64,000 nt of DNA from Brachyspira hampsonii (GCF_001746205.1 NZ_MDCO01000012.1:739075-803074); one strand, 5' to 3'. Counted from the first letter of the stretch, positions 9,031 through 17,746 are shown. Translations and numbers: made by a program. Notes: generated from the letters alone by a model not told the origin.

Positions 9031-9228
9031 GTATCACCAACCATACTTATTACTGTATAGTCTACTCCTACACTTTTATCAATACCAATACCTGCCTCTT
9101 TAAGTCTTTCTATAATGTTATATTAATATGTTCTTCCTTGGCATTTGGTTTCATTACCACTATCATAATAAAGTCTCCTTAAATAAAATAATTAATTAAA
9201 AATTGATAAACTTAAATATAAAAATTAA
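9031..9228 (-). pseudogene. Remnant duplicate of the aroF 5' end and its upstream region
   Basis: This stretch is a near copy of 8767-8960: the first ~45 codons of aroF, its Shine-Dalgarno (AAGGAGA) and about 60 bp of upstream DNA. The copied ATG is at 9166. A 2-bp insertion (TATATT for TATT on the + strand near 9120) shifts the frame, so only 18 codons remain before a TAG at 9112-9110, beginning MIVVMKPNAKEEHIN. The copy lies between the leader peptide and the real aroF and should be transcribed with it. It is a partial tandem duplication now separated by a hairpin repeat. Confidence 0.85.
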
Positions 9229-9268
9229 GTATTAATAAAAAGTTTAAATATATATAAATTTGTTTTGG

Positions 9269-9308
9269 TTAGAAAAATAGATACTCTGGCGTCTCAAACG
9301 CCATAGCA
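9269..9308 (-). terminator. Attenuator hairpin of the aroF leader
   Basis: On the minus strand TGGCGT-TTGAG-ACGCCA forms a 6-bp GC-rich stem, extendable by two pairs past one mismatch, followed by GAGTATCTATTTTTCT. The stem covers the last codons of the leader peptide and its TGA lies in the loop, an arrangement expected for ribosome-controlled attenuation. Confidence 0.6.
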
Positions 9309-9365
9309 GAAGAAGTAATAAGCGTAAATGCTTTTGAAATTAAGTGAAAATAAATTACCTTTCAT
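9294..9365 (-). CDS. Aromatic-residue-rich leader peptide of aroF (23 aa)
   Basis: ATG at 9365, TGA at 9296-9294. The 23 codons include a run IYAYYFFCY near the end: 4 Tyr and 2 Phe within 9 codons, plus two earlier Phe. It lies directly downstream of a strong promoter and ends inside a terminator-like hairpin, upstream of DAHP synthase, the committing enzyme for Tyr and Phe. This matches the known logic of amino-acid leader peptides such as PheL. There is no Shine-Dalgarno. The predicted transcription start falls on or one to two bases before the ATG, so it may be translated from a leaderless mRNA. Function is inferred from composition and position. Confidence 0.7.
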   Translation of the reverse strand: MKGNLFSLNFKSIYAYYFFCYGV

Positions 9366-9373
9366 TGTAACAG

Positions 9374-9401
9374 ATTATATACAAAAAATATAAAAAGTCA
9401 A
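9374..9401 (-). promoter_or_regulatory. Promoter of the aroF leader
   Basis: Minus strand: TTGACT (9401-9396), 16 bp, TATAAT (9379-9374), one mismatch from sigma-70 consensus. The start would be about 9367-9365, at the leader-peptide ATG. Confidence 0.75.
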
Positions 9402-9425
9402 GCATTTATAAATTTTAGAACTTAT

Positions 9426-9457
9426 AATAAGCATCTGCAAAAATACAGATGCTTATT
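9426..9457 (-). terminator. Hairpin downstream of deoD
   Basis: Perfect 12-bp stem AATAAGCATCTG/CAGATGCTTATT (9426-9437 with 9446-9457), 10 nt past the deoD stop. It also separates deoD from the aroF promoter. The U tract is weak. Confidence 0.65.
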
Positions 9458-9466
9458 AATTTAATA

Positions 9467-10165
9467 TTATGCCAAAGATAAGGCAACTTCCATCATATTA
9501 GTAAAAGTTTTCTCTCTCTGTTCAGCAGTTGTAGCCTCACCTGTAACAAGAGAATCCGAAATAGTAACCATACAAAGAGCATTCACTCCAGCATAAGCAG
9601 CATTCATATATAAAGCAGCAGCCTCCATCTCAACAGCCAATACTCCCATTTTAGCCCATTTTGGCGTTGCATTATTGGCTCCGTAAAATACATCAGATGA
9701 TACTATATTGCCCACATGATAGTTAATTTTCATTTCATCGGCTTTATTAACAGCTTTTCTAAGTAATTCATAACTAGCTATAGGAGCAAAAGTTCCTGGA
9801 AGTTCATACTGAGAAGCATAATTAGAATCAGTGCATGCCCCCATTCCTATAACCAAATCACCTATATGAAGTTTATCAGATAAAGCCCCAGCGGTACCAA
9901 TACGAATCAAGTTCTTACAGCCGTAAAAATGAATAAGCTCATAAGAATATATACTGCAGGAAGGCATTCCCATACCTGTACCTTGAACAGAAACTTTTTT
10001 TCCTTTATAAGTACCTGTAAAACCAAACATATTTCTTATAGAATTATACTGAACAGCATTTTCTAAGAAATTTTCAGCTATAAATTTTGCTCTTAAAGGA
10101 TCTCCTGGTAAAAGTATAGTTTCAGCAATATCGCCTTTATTGGCAGCTATATGAGGTGTGGCCAT
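9467..10165 (-). CDS. deoD: Purine-nucleoside phosphorylase, DeoD type
   Basis: The 232-residue enzyme phosphorolyses purine (deoxy)nucleosides to base and (deoxy)ribose 1-phosphate in purine salvage; DeoD-type enzymes are hexameric. Motifs are [26 protein letters not shown] (N-terminal phosphate-binding region, given in part by LLPGDPLRA), [26 protein letters not shown], and the SDSLVTGE segment with the catalytic Asp. Length matches the bacterial family (about 235). The start has AGGAG 7 nt upstream. It is transcribed alone and ends at the hairpin at 9426-9457. Confidence 0.95.
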   Translation of the reverse strand: MATPHIAANKGDIAETILLPGDPLRAKFIAENFLENAVQYNSIRNMFGFTGTYKGKKVSVQGTGMGMPSCSIYSYELIHFYGCKNLIRIGTAGALSDKLHIGDLVIGMGACTDSNYASQYELPGTFAPIASYELLRKAVNKADEMKINYHVGNIVSSDVFYGANNATPKWAKMGVLAVEMEAAALYMNAAYAGVNALCMVTISDSLVTGEATTAEQREKTFTNMMEVALSLA

Positions 10166-10314
10166 AGTATTTTACTCCTTTGTTTTTATATTTATTTGTC
10201 TTATTATAAATATTAATCTTTTTTATATCAAGCAAATAAATTAAATAATATTACAAGTGTAATTTTACTTATTTTTTCAATTATTTTTGCATCAGCTTTT
10301 TATTAATTTCAAAA

Positions 10315-10343
10315 TTGACTTATAATTCGTTTTATAATATTAT
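10315..10343 (+). promoter_or_regulatory. Probable promoter of the GNAT-msrB pair
   Basis: TTGACT (10315-10320), 17 bp, TATTAT (10338-10343), about 50 nt before the GNAT start codon. Confidence 0.45.
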
Positions 10344-10398
10344 TTTTATACAATGAAAATAATAAAAAATACATGTATAGGAGCTATTGAATTAATAT

Positions 10399-10971
10399 AT
10401 GAAAATAAGGTTAGCAAATATTGAAGATGCTTCTCAAATTCTTTCAATATATTCTCAGTATATTGATACAAATATAACATTTGAATATACACTGCCAACT
10501 TTAGAAGAGTTTAAAAATCGTATAGAAAATATTATAGAAAAATATCCTTATTTAGTATGCGAAGACAACAGTAATAAAATAATCGGATATTGTTATGCCA
10601 ATAAATTTCTTGAAAGAAGAGCATATAATTGGAGCTGTGAACTATCTATATATTTAGATAAAAATAATATCAGCAGAGGAATAGGCAAAAAATTATGTTC
10701 TATAATTATTGAAATTCTTAAATATCAGGGAATAAAAAATATTTATTCAAAGGTTACAGTACCAAATATAAAAAGTGATAAACTACATTATTCATTAGGT
10801 TTTAATCTGATAGGAAATTATAACAATATAGGATATAAAAATGGCAAATGGCATAGTGTGAGCATATTTGAAAAAGAACTTATTTTTGATTATGATAATC
10901 CAAAAGATATAATACCAATAAAAGAAATAAATGAAGAAAAAATAATTTCATTTATAGAAAATTATAAATAA
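10399..10971 (+). CDS. GNAT N-acetyltransferase, phosphinothricin acetyltransferase-like
   Basis: The 190-residue protein has a full GNAT fold: MKIRLANIEDASQI at the start, an acceptor-side region similar to the PAT/YncA branch (NITFEYTLPTLEEF), and the acetyl-CoA loop SRGIGKKL at about residues 93-100, followed by VTVPNIKSDKLHYSLGF. Relatives acetylate small amines such as methionine sulfone or sulfoximine and L-amino acid analogues; the substrate here is unknown. The last ~25 residues (NPKDIIPIKEINEEKI) extend beyond the usual fold. msrB follows 35 bp later, so a two-gene methionine-damage unit is possible but speculative. Confidence 0.8.
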   Translation: MKIRLANIEDASQILSIYSQYIDTNITFEYTLPTLEEFKNRIENIIEKYPYLVCEDNSNKIIGYCYANKFLERRAYNWSCELSIYLDKNNISRGIGKKLCSIIIEILKYQGIKNIYSKVTVPNIKSDKLHYSLGFNLIGNYNNIGYKNGKWHSVSIFEKELIFDYDNPKDIIPIKEINEEKIISFIENYK

Positions 10972-11006
10972 ATAATAATACATGTAATATATAAGGAGAT
11001 AGTACA

Positions 11007-11369
11007 ATGGAGAAAAGAGAATTAAATGAAGAAGAAAGAAATGTAATAATTTTTAAAGGTACAGAATACCCTTTCACAGGTGAGTACAATGACTTTTTTG
11101 AGGAAGGTATTTATTGCTGCAAACAATGCGGTGCAGAATTGTACCGCTCTGAAGATAAATTCAAATCTCATTGCGGCTGGCCTAGCTTCGATGATGAAAT
11201 AGAAGGAGCTGTTAGAAGAACATTAGATGCAGACGGATACAGAATAGAAATAACATGCAATAATTGCGGAGGACATTTAGGTCATGTATTTACAGGAGAA
11301 CATCTTACAGAAAAAAATACAAGACATTGTGTGAATTCTATTTCACTGATATTTAAACCTAAAAAATAA
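11007..11369 (+). CDS. msrB: Peptide-methionine (R)-S-oxide reductase
   Basis: The 120-residue enzyme reduces the R epimer of methionine sulfoxide in proteins. The zinc-binding CxxC pairs are visible in CCKQCGAEL and CNNCGGHLGHVF, with the SHCGWPSFDD segment between. The catalytic Cys is in RHCVNSISL near the C-terminus. The length is that of a stand-alone MsrB without a fused MsrA. AAGGAGA lies 8 nt before the ATG. A good terminator follows at 11386-11419. Confidence 0.95.
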   Translation: MEKRELNEEERNVIIFKGTEYPFTGEYNDFFEEGIYCCKQCGAELYRSEDKFKSHCGWPSFDDEIEGAVRRTLDADGYRIEITCNNCGGHLGHVFTGEHLTEKNTRHCVNSISLIFKPKK

Positions 11370-11385
11370 TTATTAATTTTAAATA

Positions 11386-11419
11386 AAAAGGACTTATATA
11401 TTTTTATATAAGCCCTTTT
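11386..11419 (+). terminator. Intrinsic terminator of msrB
   Basis: Stem AAAAGG-A-CTTATATA (11386-11400) pairs with TATATAAG-C-CCTTTT (11405-11419) with one mismatch, then a T-rich tract. Confidence 0.75.
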
Positions 11420-11426
11420 ATTTTTA

Positions 11427-11673
11427 TTATTATTGCTAATAAAAATTGTTCGCCAAAAATGTATAGCAAATAAATTTGCTATACGCTCCAATTTTTATAT
11501 TTAGCTTCTTATTATTGCTAATAAAAATTGTTCGCTAAAAATCTATAGCAAATGACTTTGCTATACGCTCCAATTTTTATATTTAGCTTCTTATTATTGC
11601 TAATAAAAATTGTTCGCTAAAAATCTATAGCAAATGACTTTGCTATACGCTCACAATTTTTATATTTAGCTTT
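11427..11673. repeat. Three tandem 82-bp hairpin units
   Basis: Units begin at 11427, 11509 and 11591, an exact 82-bp period. Each has outer arms GCTAATAAAAATTG and CAATTTTTATATTTAGC, a TTCGCTAA/CGCTC shoulder, and an inner palindrome TATAGCAAA...TTTGCTATA. Unit 1 has a slightly different loop from units 2 and 3, and unit 3 has one inserted base. The array fills the gap between msrB and the symporter and ends 18 bp from the symporter stop codon. It is not a CRISPR array, because the whole unit repeats and there are no spacers. Confidence 0.8.
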
Positions 11674-11690
11674 ATAGTATCTTAAAATTA

Positions 11691-13094
11691 TTATTTTTTC
11701 TTCATAATATTATTGTAATCTTTAAATAATGAAGAAACAACACCACCTAAAGCCAAAAGCCCTAAAAGGTTAGGTATAACCATAAGTCCATTAAAAGTAT
11801 CTGCTAATGACCATACCAAATCAACTTTTAATGCAGAACCCAATAATACAAAACCAACAACTAATACTGCATAAACCTTTTTAGCCTTTACTCCAAATAA
11901 ATATTTTATATTCTGCTCTCCAAAGAAATACCAGCCTATTATAGTAGTAAATGCAAAGAAAAATAAACATACAGCAACAAATATAACACCGAAATAACCG
12001 AATCCCAATCTGAATGCTTCCTGAGGCAAACCTACCCCTTTTAAAATCTCTGGTATATCGGCTGCAGATGTTAAAGGATATATTTGAGTTTGTAATATAT
12101 TTGAAGTAAGTATAACCAAAGCAGTTAAAGTTACAACGATAAAAGTATCGAAGAATACACCTATCATAGCAACTACACCTTGTTCGCATGGATGTTTAAC
12201 TTTAGCTAAAGCATGGGCATGAGGCGTAGAACCCATACCAGCCTCATTAGAGAATAATCCTCTAGCTACACCAAAACGCATAGCCTGCTGAACACCTATT
12301 CCTAATCCTCCTCCTATAACTGCCTGAGGATTAAAAGCAGCCGTAAATATTAATGCTATAGAGCTAGGAAGATTTTTTATATTCATCATAATTATTATTA
12401 AAGAACCTATTATATAAAATAAAGCCATTATAGGTACTATCTTTTCTGCAAATGATGCTATTCTTCTAAGTCCGCCTATAAATATAAACGCTGCTATTAA
12501 TGCACAAAATATACCTACATATATAGGCTTAATTTGAGGAAAAGCATTAACAAAAGCCCCGCTTATGGAGTTAGACTGCACCATATTTCCCATAAATCCC
12601 AAAGCTAGTATTATAAATATAGCAAACAAAATAGATAAAAACTTACCAAAAACTCCTTTATAAGCAGCCTGTATATAATATGCAGGACCTCCTATAATAT
12701 GACCGTCATCAGTTGTAGTTTTATATTGCTGACCTAAAGAAGCCTCTACAAATATAGTAGCCATTCCTAAAAAGGCAGATACCCACATCCAAAATATAGC
12801 ACCGGGTCCTCCTGATATTAAAGCTGTAGCGGCACCAGCCAAATTACCTGTACCAACCTGAGCTGCAATTGCTGTAGCAAGAGACTGAAAAGAACTCATT
12901 CCCTCTTTATCAGCAGCTTTTCCGGCTAAAGAAAGACTTCCGAATGTTCTATCCCAGCCGTCTTTAAATTTTACAATCTGCACGAATTTAAATCTTATAG
13001 TGAAATAAATTCCGCTTCCGCATAACAAAATTATCAATAAATAATCCCATAAAAAACTATTAACCTTTGCTACTATAGATGACACCGTATCCAT
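11691..13094 (-). CDS. Alanine or glycine:cation symporter (AGCS family)
   Basis: The 467-residue membrane protein is very hydrophobic, with about 10-11 predicted membrane segments. It carries AGCS signatures: GTGNLAGAATALISGGPGA (cation/substrate region), GGPAYYIQAA, and the highly conserved SNEAGMGSTPHAHA. The family imports alanine or glycine with Na+. Length is typical (about 450-480). The start has GGAG about 6 nt upstream (minus strand). It is monocistronic, with the hairpin array just past its stop codon. Confidence 0.92.
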   Translation of the reverse strand: MDTVSSIVAKVNSFLWDYLLIILLCGSGIYFTIRFKFVQIVKFKDGWDRTFGSLSLAGKAADKEGMSSFQSLATAIAAQVGTGNLAGAATALISGGPGAIFWMWVSAFLGMATIFVEASLGQQYKTTTDDGHIIGGPAYYIQAAYKGVFGKFLSILFAIFIILALGFMGNMVQSNSISGAFVNAFPQIKPIYVGIFCALIAAFIFIGGLRRIASFAEKIVPIMALFYIIGSLIIIMMNIKNLPSSIALIFTAAFNPQAVIGGGLGIGVQQAMRFGVARGLFSNEAGMGSTPHAHALAKVKHPCEQGVVAMIGVFFDTFIVVTLTALVILTSNILQTQIYPLTSAADIPEILKGVGLPQEAFRLGFGYFGVIFVAVCLFFFAFTTIIGWYFFGEQNIKYLFGVKAKKVYAVLVVGFVLLGSALKVDLVWSLADTFNGLMVIPNLLGLLALGGVVSSLFKDYNNIMKKK

Positions 13095-13394
13095 AATAAA
13101 CTCCTAAAATTTTATTAATTAATAATACCAATATATATTATTTAATTTTATTACTACAAAAAACATTATCTTTAATAGTAATTAGTAAATTATTATATCA
13201 TAAATAGTATTTTTTTGATATAGTAAAATTCATATTATAGTTATTAAAAAATAATTTTGATAATTATTTATATTAATTCTTCAATACATTCTTTATTTTA
13301 TAATAAGGTTTTCATATTAAGTACATATAAAGTTTACAAATCATGTTCTTAATTCTGACTATTTTATTAAGAAAAAACATGTCAAGAGTTTATT
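13095..13394. other. AT-rich intergenic DNA with one imperfect dyad
   Basis: No ORF or RNA gene is recognisable. The only structure seen is CATGTTCTTAAT (13342-13353) paired with ATTAAG (13366-13371) and AACATG (13376-13381), a hairpin with a 4-nt bulge that could be an operator or part of an RNA. Confidence 0.4.
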
Positions 13395-13427
13395 AAATTT
13401 AGAAATTTGTTTTAACTCCCGCCCTTT

Positions 13428-13610
13428 AAGGTTTAAAACTTTATTCTGAAATAAGCATTTTATTGAGGCTCATTACTTTACCAATAAAAGCACACCCGCC
13501 CAAGCGTTTATTAAATTTATGACTTTAACATCACGCGGTAAATTTATTTAAATTTATAGTAAAAATTGTAATTATTGACCGTATTTATTTTTATAGCAAG
13601 TTTAACGCGT
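13428..13610. repeat. CCCGCCC-type structured intergenic element, copy A
   Basis: CCCGCCC at 13428-13434, a second CCCGCCC at 13495-13501, then arms CACGCGGTAAA (from 13532) and TTTAACGCGTG (to about 13611), which pair with one G-T. The same layout with different arm sequence recurs at 53751-53943 and 63253-63446. Here it lies between divergently transcribed genes. Confidence 0.55.
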
Positions 13611-13789
13611 GTAGAAAATACTAATTGAAAAAAAAATATTTATAATGTAATATGGATATATGTTTGATTTATTATTAAATAATTTGCTTAAGGTTTCAAG
13701 TTCGTTATATGAGTATCAAGCATCAAAAAAAATTGCCTAAAATTTTTTAGTAATAATAATTTTATATATATCAGTAATAGGATTGTATT

Positions 13790-15565
13790 ATGAAAAAGAA
13801 TTTTATTAATAAGAAAATGTATTTTTTACTTCTTTTATTGATTTTAGTAGTAGTGATGATAATGTCATGTAAGAAGGTCAATTTATTAAGCCCCGCATAT
13901 ATACCTCCCCCAACAGCATTTCCAAATATAGAAGATGAGAAACCTGAAATACCAGACTACCCAAACCCAACTCCTGTTCCAACGCCTCCTGAAGAAACAG
14001 AAGAAAAGACAATAGAAATAAAACCCGAAGTAGTGGCAAACGGTACAGTATTCGGCGGATATGGAAGAAGGTTTAAGTTTAAAAATGACTGGTATGTTTT
14101 AGCTACTAATGAATACCAATATGACTACAACACAAAAACACTTAACCCCACAGGCAAAGGTGCTGTATTAAGAATAGAAAAAGACGGAAAAACAATAACC
14201 AAAATACACAGCCTTTCATCAGGCAGCGATTTAGAACAAACAGAGTATTGGACTAATCTAAATTCAAAAAAATTAATAATAGAAGCGAATAGTGTATCAA
14301 TACTATCAAAATCTGAACAAAAATCATACGGCGGTAGTCACTATGTACCAAAACTTGCTCAACTAAATTTTGATGGTTTAGTACCTACTAAATATCATTT
14401 TGATGTCTATTCAAATTTTACTATAGCTTTTACCAGAAGAGAATCAGACAGTCTTATAAATTGGGCATACTCAGCAAATATAGAAAAGAAAACTTATAAT
14501 ATTCCGCAGCCTAATGAAGATAATCCTACTGTACAGGGAAGATATGGTTTAACACAGTTTGTTTTTACGTCACTATTTTATCTTAATGGCAGATTATTCA
14601 TTTTTGCTGAAGAAACCACTGTGGATATAAATCCTGGAGCGTACAGAGATCCTTCAGCCCCTAAATTTAGTACTGGAATTAGATATTATAGTGTTGATGT
14701 AAATAAAGATACTTCAGATAATAATAATTGGGTAAAACATGAACTTCCTCTGCGCGAAGGAAGAGAAGACGTTACATTTCTTCGGTATGATAAAAACAAA
14801 TTATATTTACAGGAAAATGCCTATAGTAATTATTATGAGTATAATAAAAATGATAAACGTTGGGAATTTGGTGGCGGAAAGGCTGCAGATGCCGCAAAAA
14901 TATGGTCAACAGAAGACGGTATAAATTGGAAAGAAGAAAATGAAGTGCCAGATACAATAATCAATATATATAACTCAATATATTATACAATTCCTACATT
15001 ATCATACGGATATCCTGACGGTACGCCTTTTGAGCCTTCTTATACTGAGTTAAACGGCAAATATTACAGAACCTTTAACAGCACTTATCCTATGCCGCCA
15101 ATAAAAGAAATTATGGAGACAGTAAACAGATTTGAAACTAACTTTACCGTTACAGAAGAGCATATTAAAAAGTCTGGTTATTATCAATTACAAGTCTCTT
15201 CAATTCCTCCAGACAAAGCACAGGAATCCGACTGGGTCAATATTATGCCTAATAATCAATTAACTTCCGCTATAGGCTGGGAAAGCGGCGGTGCTGATTT
15301 ATTTACTTTCAATAACAAAATAGTTCGTTTAGTGGATTATGACAGGGAATTTAAATTAAACACTCAATATGAAACTGCTTTGAATCTAGCAGAGAAATAT
15401 TACAGCTTACTTTTAAACTCTGCTATATCAGACTTCAAAAATTATAATTATTATTTCTTATATTACAAAGCTATGGCTGATATGTTAAAAATAATTAAAG
15501 ACAAGGGCAGCGATTATTTCCGTCCTGATGAGGCAGTTACGCATTATACTTTTGAGATTAATTGA
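13790..15565 (+). CDS. Large lipoprotein of unknown function (first of a tandem pair)
   Basis: The 591-residue protein starts with a basic, hydrophobic signal peptide ending VVMIMSC, a lipobox with the lipidated Cys at about residue 27. A Pro-rich linker follows (residues ~37-70). The remainder is rich in Tyr, Trp, Asn and aromatic clusters, suggesting beta-structure (SSGSDLEQTEYWTNLNSKK, SAIGWESGGADLFTFNNK). No enzymatic motif is recognised. The next gene is a paralogue that shares the lipobox segment CKKVNLLSP, the FEPSYTELNGKYYRTFN region and the C-terminus ending HYTFEIN. Surface exposure is inferred. A hairpin terminator follows at 15579. Confidence 0.85.
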   Translation: MKKNFINKKMYFLLLLLILVVVMIMSCKKVNLLSPAYIPPPTAFPNIEDEKPEIPDYPNPTPVPTPPEETEEKTIEIKPEVVANGTVFGGYGRRFKFKNDWYVLATNEYQYDYNTKTLNPTGKGAVLRIEKDGKTITKIHSLSSGSDLEQTEYWTNLNSKKLIIEANSVSILSKSEQKSYGGSHYVPKLAQLNFDGLVPTKYHFDVYSNFTIAFTRRESDSLINWAYSANIEKKTYNIPQPNEDNPTVQGRYGLTQFVFTSLFYLNGRLFIFAEETTVDINPGAYRDPSAPKFSTGIRYYSVDVNKDTSDNNNWVKHELPLREGREDVTFLRYDKNKLYLQENAYSNYYEYNKNDKRWEFGGGKAADAAKIWSTEDGINWKEENEVPDTIINIYNSIYYTIPTLSYGYPDGTPFEPSYTELNGKYYRTFNSTYPMPPIKEIMETVNRFETNFTVTEEHIKKSGYYQLQVSSIPPDKAQESDWVNIMPNNQLTSAIGWESGGADLFTFNNKIVRLVDYDREFKLNTQYETALNLAEKYYSLLLNSAISDFKNYNYYFLYYKAMADMLKIIKDKGSDYFRPDEAVTHYTFEIN

Positions 15566-15578
15566 TATTATAAAAATA

Positions 15579-15620
15579 AGGCTTCTCTCTTCTATATAAA
15601 ACTATAAAAGAGAAAAGTCT
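15579..15620 (+). terminator. Intrinsic terminator between the tandem lipoproteins
   Basis: AGGCTTCTCTCTT (15579-15591) pairs with AAGAGAAAAGTCT (15608-15620) with one G-T and one mismatch, followed by CAATTTTTTA. Confidence 0.65.
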
Positions 15621-15730
15621 CAATTTTTTATAGTAATATTTTTTTATTGAAATATATTATTTATATTGTACAATATTAATATAAATATTTAACTATCTGT
15701 TGTTATATATTTATATTAAGGATTTTTATT

Positions 15731-17470
15731 TTGAAAAAAACATTTTACATTATATTATTATCAGTTTTATTTTTTACTCTATCATGCAAAAAAGTTAATT
15801 TGTTAAGTCCGTCAATAATACCTCCTCCAACTGAATTTCCAAATAACGGACAAATACCTCAATATCCAATACCAAGCCCAGCATTGCCGATACCTCCTGA
15901 TAAAATAGAAGAAAAATACATAGTAGTAACCCCTGAAATAGTACAAAACGGAACAGTATTCGGAGGCTACAGCAGGAGATTTAAATTCAATAATGAATGG
16001 CATATACTTGCTACTAATGAATACCAATATGATCCGAATACTAAAAGACTAAGCCGTACAGGTAAAGGAGCCGTATTAAAAATAGATAATAATGGAAAAA
16101 CTATAACAAAAGTATACGGACTTTCATTAGGTGATGATTTAGAAAAAAAAGAGTATTGGACTAATCTTAATTCAAAAAAAGTAATAATGGAGCCGAATAG
16201 AGTAACAATTCCTACAGCAGGTACTTATGGAATGACAATTGCATATCAAGAAAAGAAATATGAATATAAAAATGTAAAATTCTATAATGATAGGTTTAGG
16301 TATATACCAGAAATTTATCTTAATGTAAAGGGGAAAGCCACTTCAGATTTAATAAATTGGGCTGACTCTCCTGATTTTCATAAAAAGGTATATAAATTAC
16401 CAGAATTAAATTTTGATAATCCTAATTTTCAAGGAAGAATAGGTACAGCCAATAGTGATTTGGTACTCTTATATTTTGAAGGTAAATTTTTATTATTTAT
16501 ACACCCTACAATATATGATTATTATAAAGATGGTTTTATTCCTCCGTCTAATGAAGATCTTTATTTAGATTCTAAGTATTATTATACATTAGATTTAGGA
16601 AAAGATTCATCAGACCCAAAAAATTGGATAACCAATGAAGCACCTTGGGGAAAAAGATATCTTGTTACCTATTTTCGTTATGACGGTTACAAAATGTATG
16701 CATCAGGAGGAAATACATCTAAATATGTATATGATTCTTCTGACGGATATTGGTATCTTACAATAGAAAACTCTTATGCTCCAGACGCTTGGGATGGAAT
16801 ATGGGGAACAAAAGACGGTATCAATTGGGAAAGGGAAATGAGTTCGGCACCTTTTAAAAATGCCCAAGATATTGCATATTTCTTTAAAGAAAACCCTTTG
16901 ATTACATATAAAGCATCAGATGACGGTACTCCTTTTGAACCTGAATATACAGAACTTAACGGTATATATTATAGAACTTTTAATACTACATATCCAATCC
17001 CCCCTGTAAAAGAAATTATGCAGACAGCTGAAAGATTTGAAACTAATTTCACTATAACAGAAGAGCATGTTAAAAACTCTGGTATTTATCAAATTCAAAT
17101 GTCTTATGTTCACCCTGATAATGCCAAAGAATCAGATTGGATTACAATAGTACCTAACAATCAAATAACTTCATCTACAGCTTGGGAAAGCGGTGGTGCG
17201 GCTTTATTTACTTTTAATGGAAAATTAGTTCGCTTAGTAGACTATGATAGAGAGTTTAAATTGAACACTCAATATGAAGAAGCATTGAATTTATCTAAAC
17301 AATATTATAGTTTACTTGAAACTCGCCCAATATCAGAGTATAAAAATAATTGTTATTACTTTCTATATTATAAAGCAATGGCTGATATGATTAAAATAAT
17401 TAAAGATAAAAGCAATGATTATTTTCGTCCGGAAGAAGCCTTCACACATTATACTTTTGAAATTAATTAA
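15731..17470 (+). CDS. Large lipoprotein of unknown function (second of a tandem pair)
   Basis: The 579-residue paralogue of the preceding gene appears to start at TTG (15731): the signal peptide begins there (KKTFYIILLSVLFFTLSC), AAGGA lies about 8 nt upstream, and no in-frame ATG gives a signal peptide. The lipidated Cys is at about residue 19, again followed by KKVNLLSP. Similarity to the first copy is strongest in residues ~70-160 and in the last ~190, while the middle (~170-370) has diverged, a pattern expected if the central region faces selection. No known domain is recognised. Confidence 0.84.
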   Translation: MKKTFYIILLSVLFFTLSCKKVNLLSPSIIPPPTEFPNNGQIPQYPIPSPALPIPPDKIEEKYIVVTPEIVQNGTVFGGYSRRFKFNNEWHILATNEYQYDPNTKRLSRTGKGAVLKIDNNGKTITKVYGLSLGDDLEKKEYWTNLNSKKVIMEPNRVTIPTAGTYGMTIAYQEKKYEYKNVKFYNDRFRYIPEIYLNVKGKATSDLINWADSPDFHKKVYKLPELNFDNPNFQGRIGTANSDLVLLYFEGKFLLFIHPTIYDYYKDGFIPPSNEDLYLDSKYYYTLDLGKDSSDPKNWITNEAPWGKRYLVTYFRYDGYKMYASGGNTSKYVYDSSDGYWYLTIENSYAPDAWDGIWGTKDGINWEREMSSAPFKNAQDIAYFFKENPLITYKASDDGTPFEPEYTELNGIYYRTFNTTYPIPPVKEIMQTAERFETNFTITEEHVKNSGIYQIQMSYVHPDNAKESDWITIVPNNQITSSTAWESGGAALFTFNGKLVRLVDYDREFKLNTQYEEALNLSKQYYSLLETRPISEYKNNCYYFLYYKAMADMIKIIKDKSNDYFRPEEAFTHYTFEIN

Positions 17471-17746
17471 AAGTCAATTAGTATAAAATAATTAGTTTTA
17501 ATGCTATATCAATACAGAATATATATTTATAGTATTATTTTTATACATAAATTATATTTTGATATATAAAAATAATACAATCATAATATATAGCTGTATA
17601 AGATGTTATTTTTAATATGATATAATTGTACAAAAATAAAACATTTCAAACTATTTATTTGGTATATTTTTTGCATATACAATAGTGTTCGGTAATTAAA
17701 TGCTGAAACAAAATTATTTAATCAAAACTTAAATAATTAATTTATA
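17471..17746. other. AT-rich intergenic DNA upstream of clpB
   Basis: No ORF, tRNA or clear CIRCE-type inverted repeat was found. TATAAT (17621) and TACAAT (17678) could be -10 boxes but neither has a convincing -35 box at the usual distance. Confidence 0.35.

Noticed and set aside
8961-9182. A + strand ORF of 73 codons
   Set aside because: It is antisense to the aroF 5' remnant and the hairpin repeat; its reading is the reverse of aroF codons and has no SD.
11427-11673. CRISPR array
   Set aside because: The whole 82-bp unit repeats, each unit is itself a hairpin, there are no unique spacers, and no cas gene is near.
12000-12189. Overlapping ORFs in the AGCS gene and similar shadows in other genes
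   Set aside because: They are Cys/Tyr/Phe-rich translations of real genes in shifted or antisense frames and have no SD or family match.
17600-17690. CIRCE or HrcA operator upstream of clpB
   Set aside because: No TTAGCACTC-N9-GAGTGCTAA-like inverted repeat is present.
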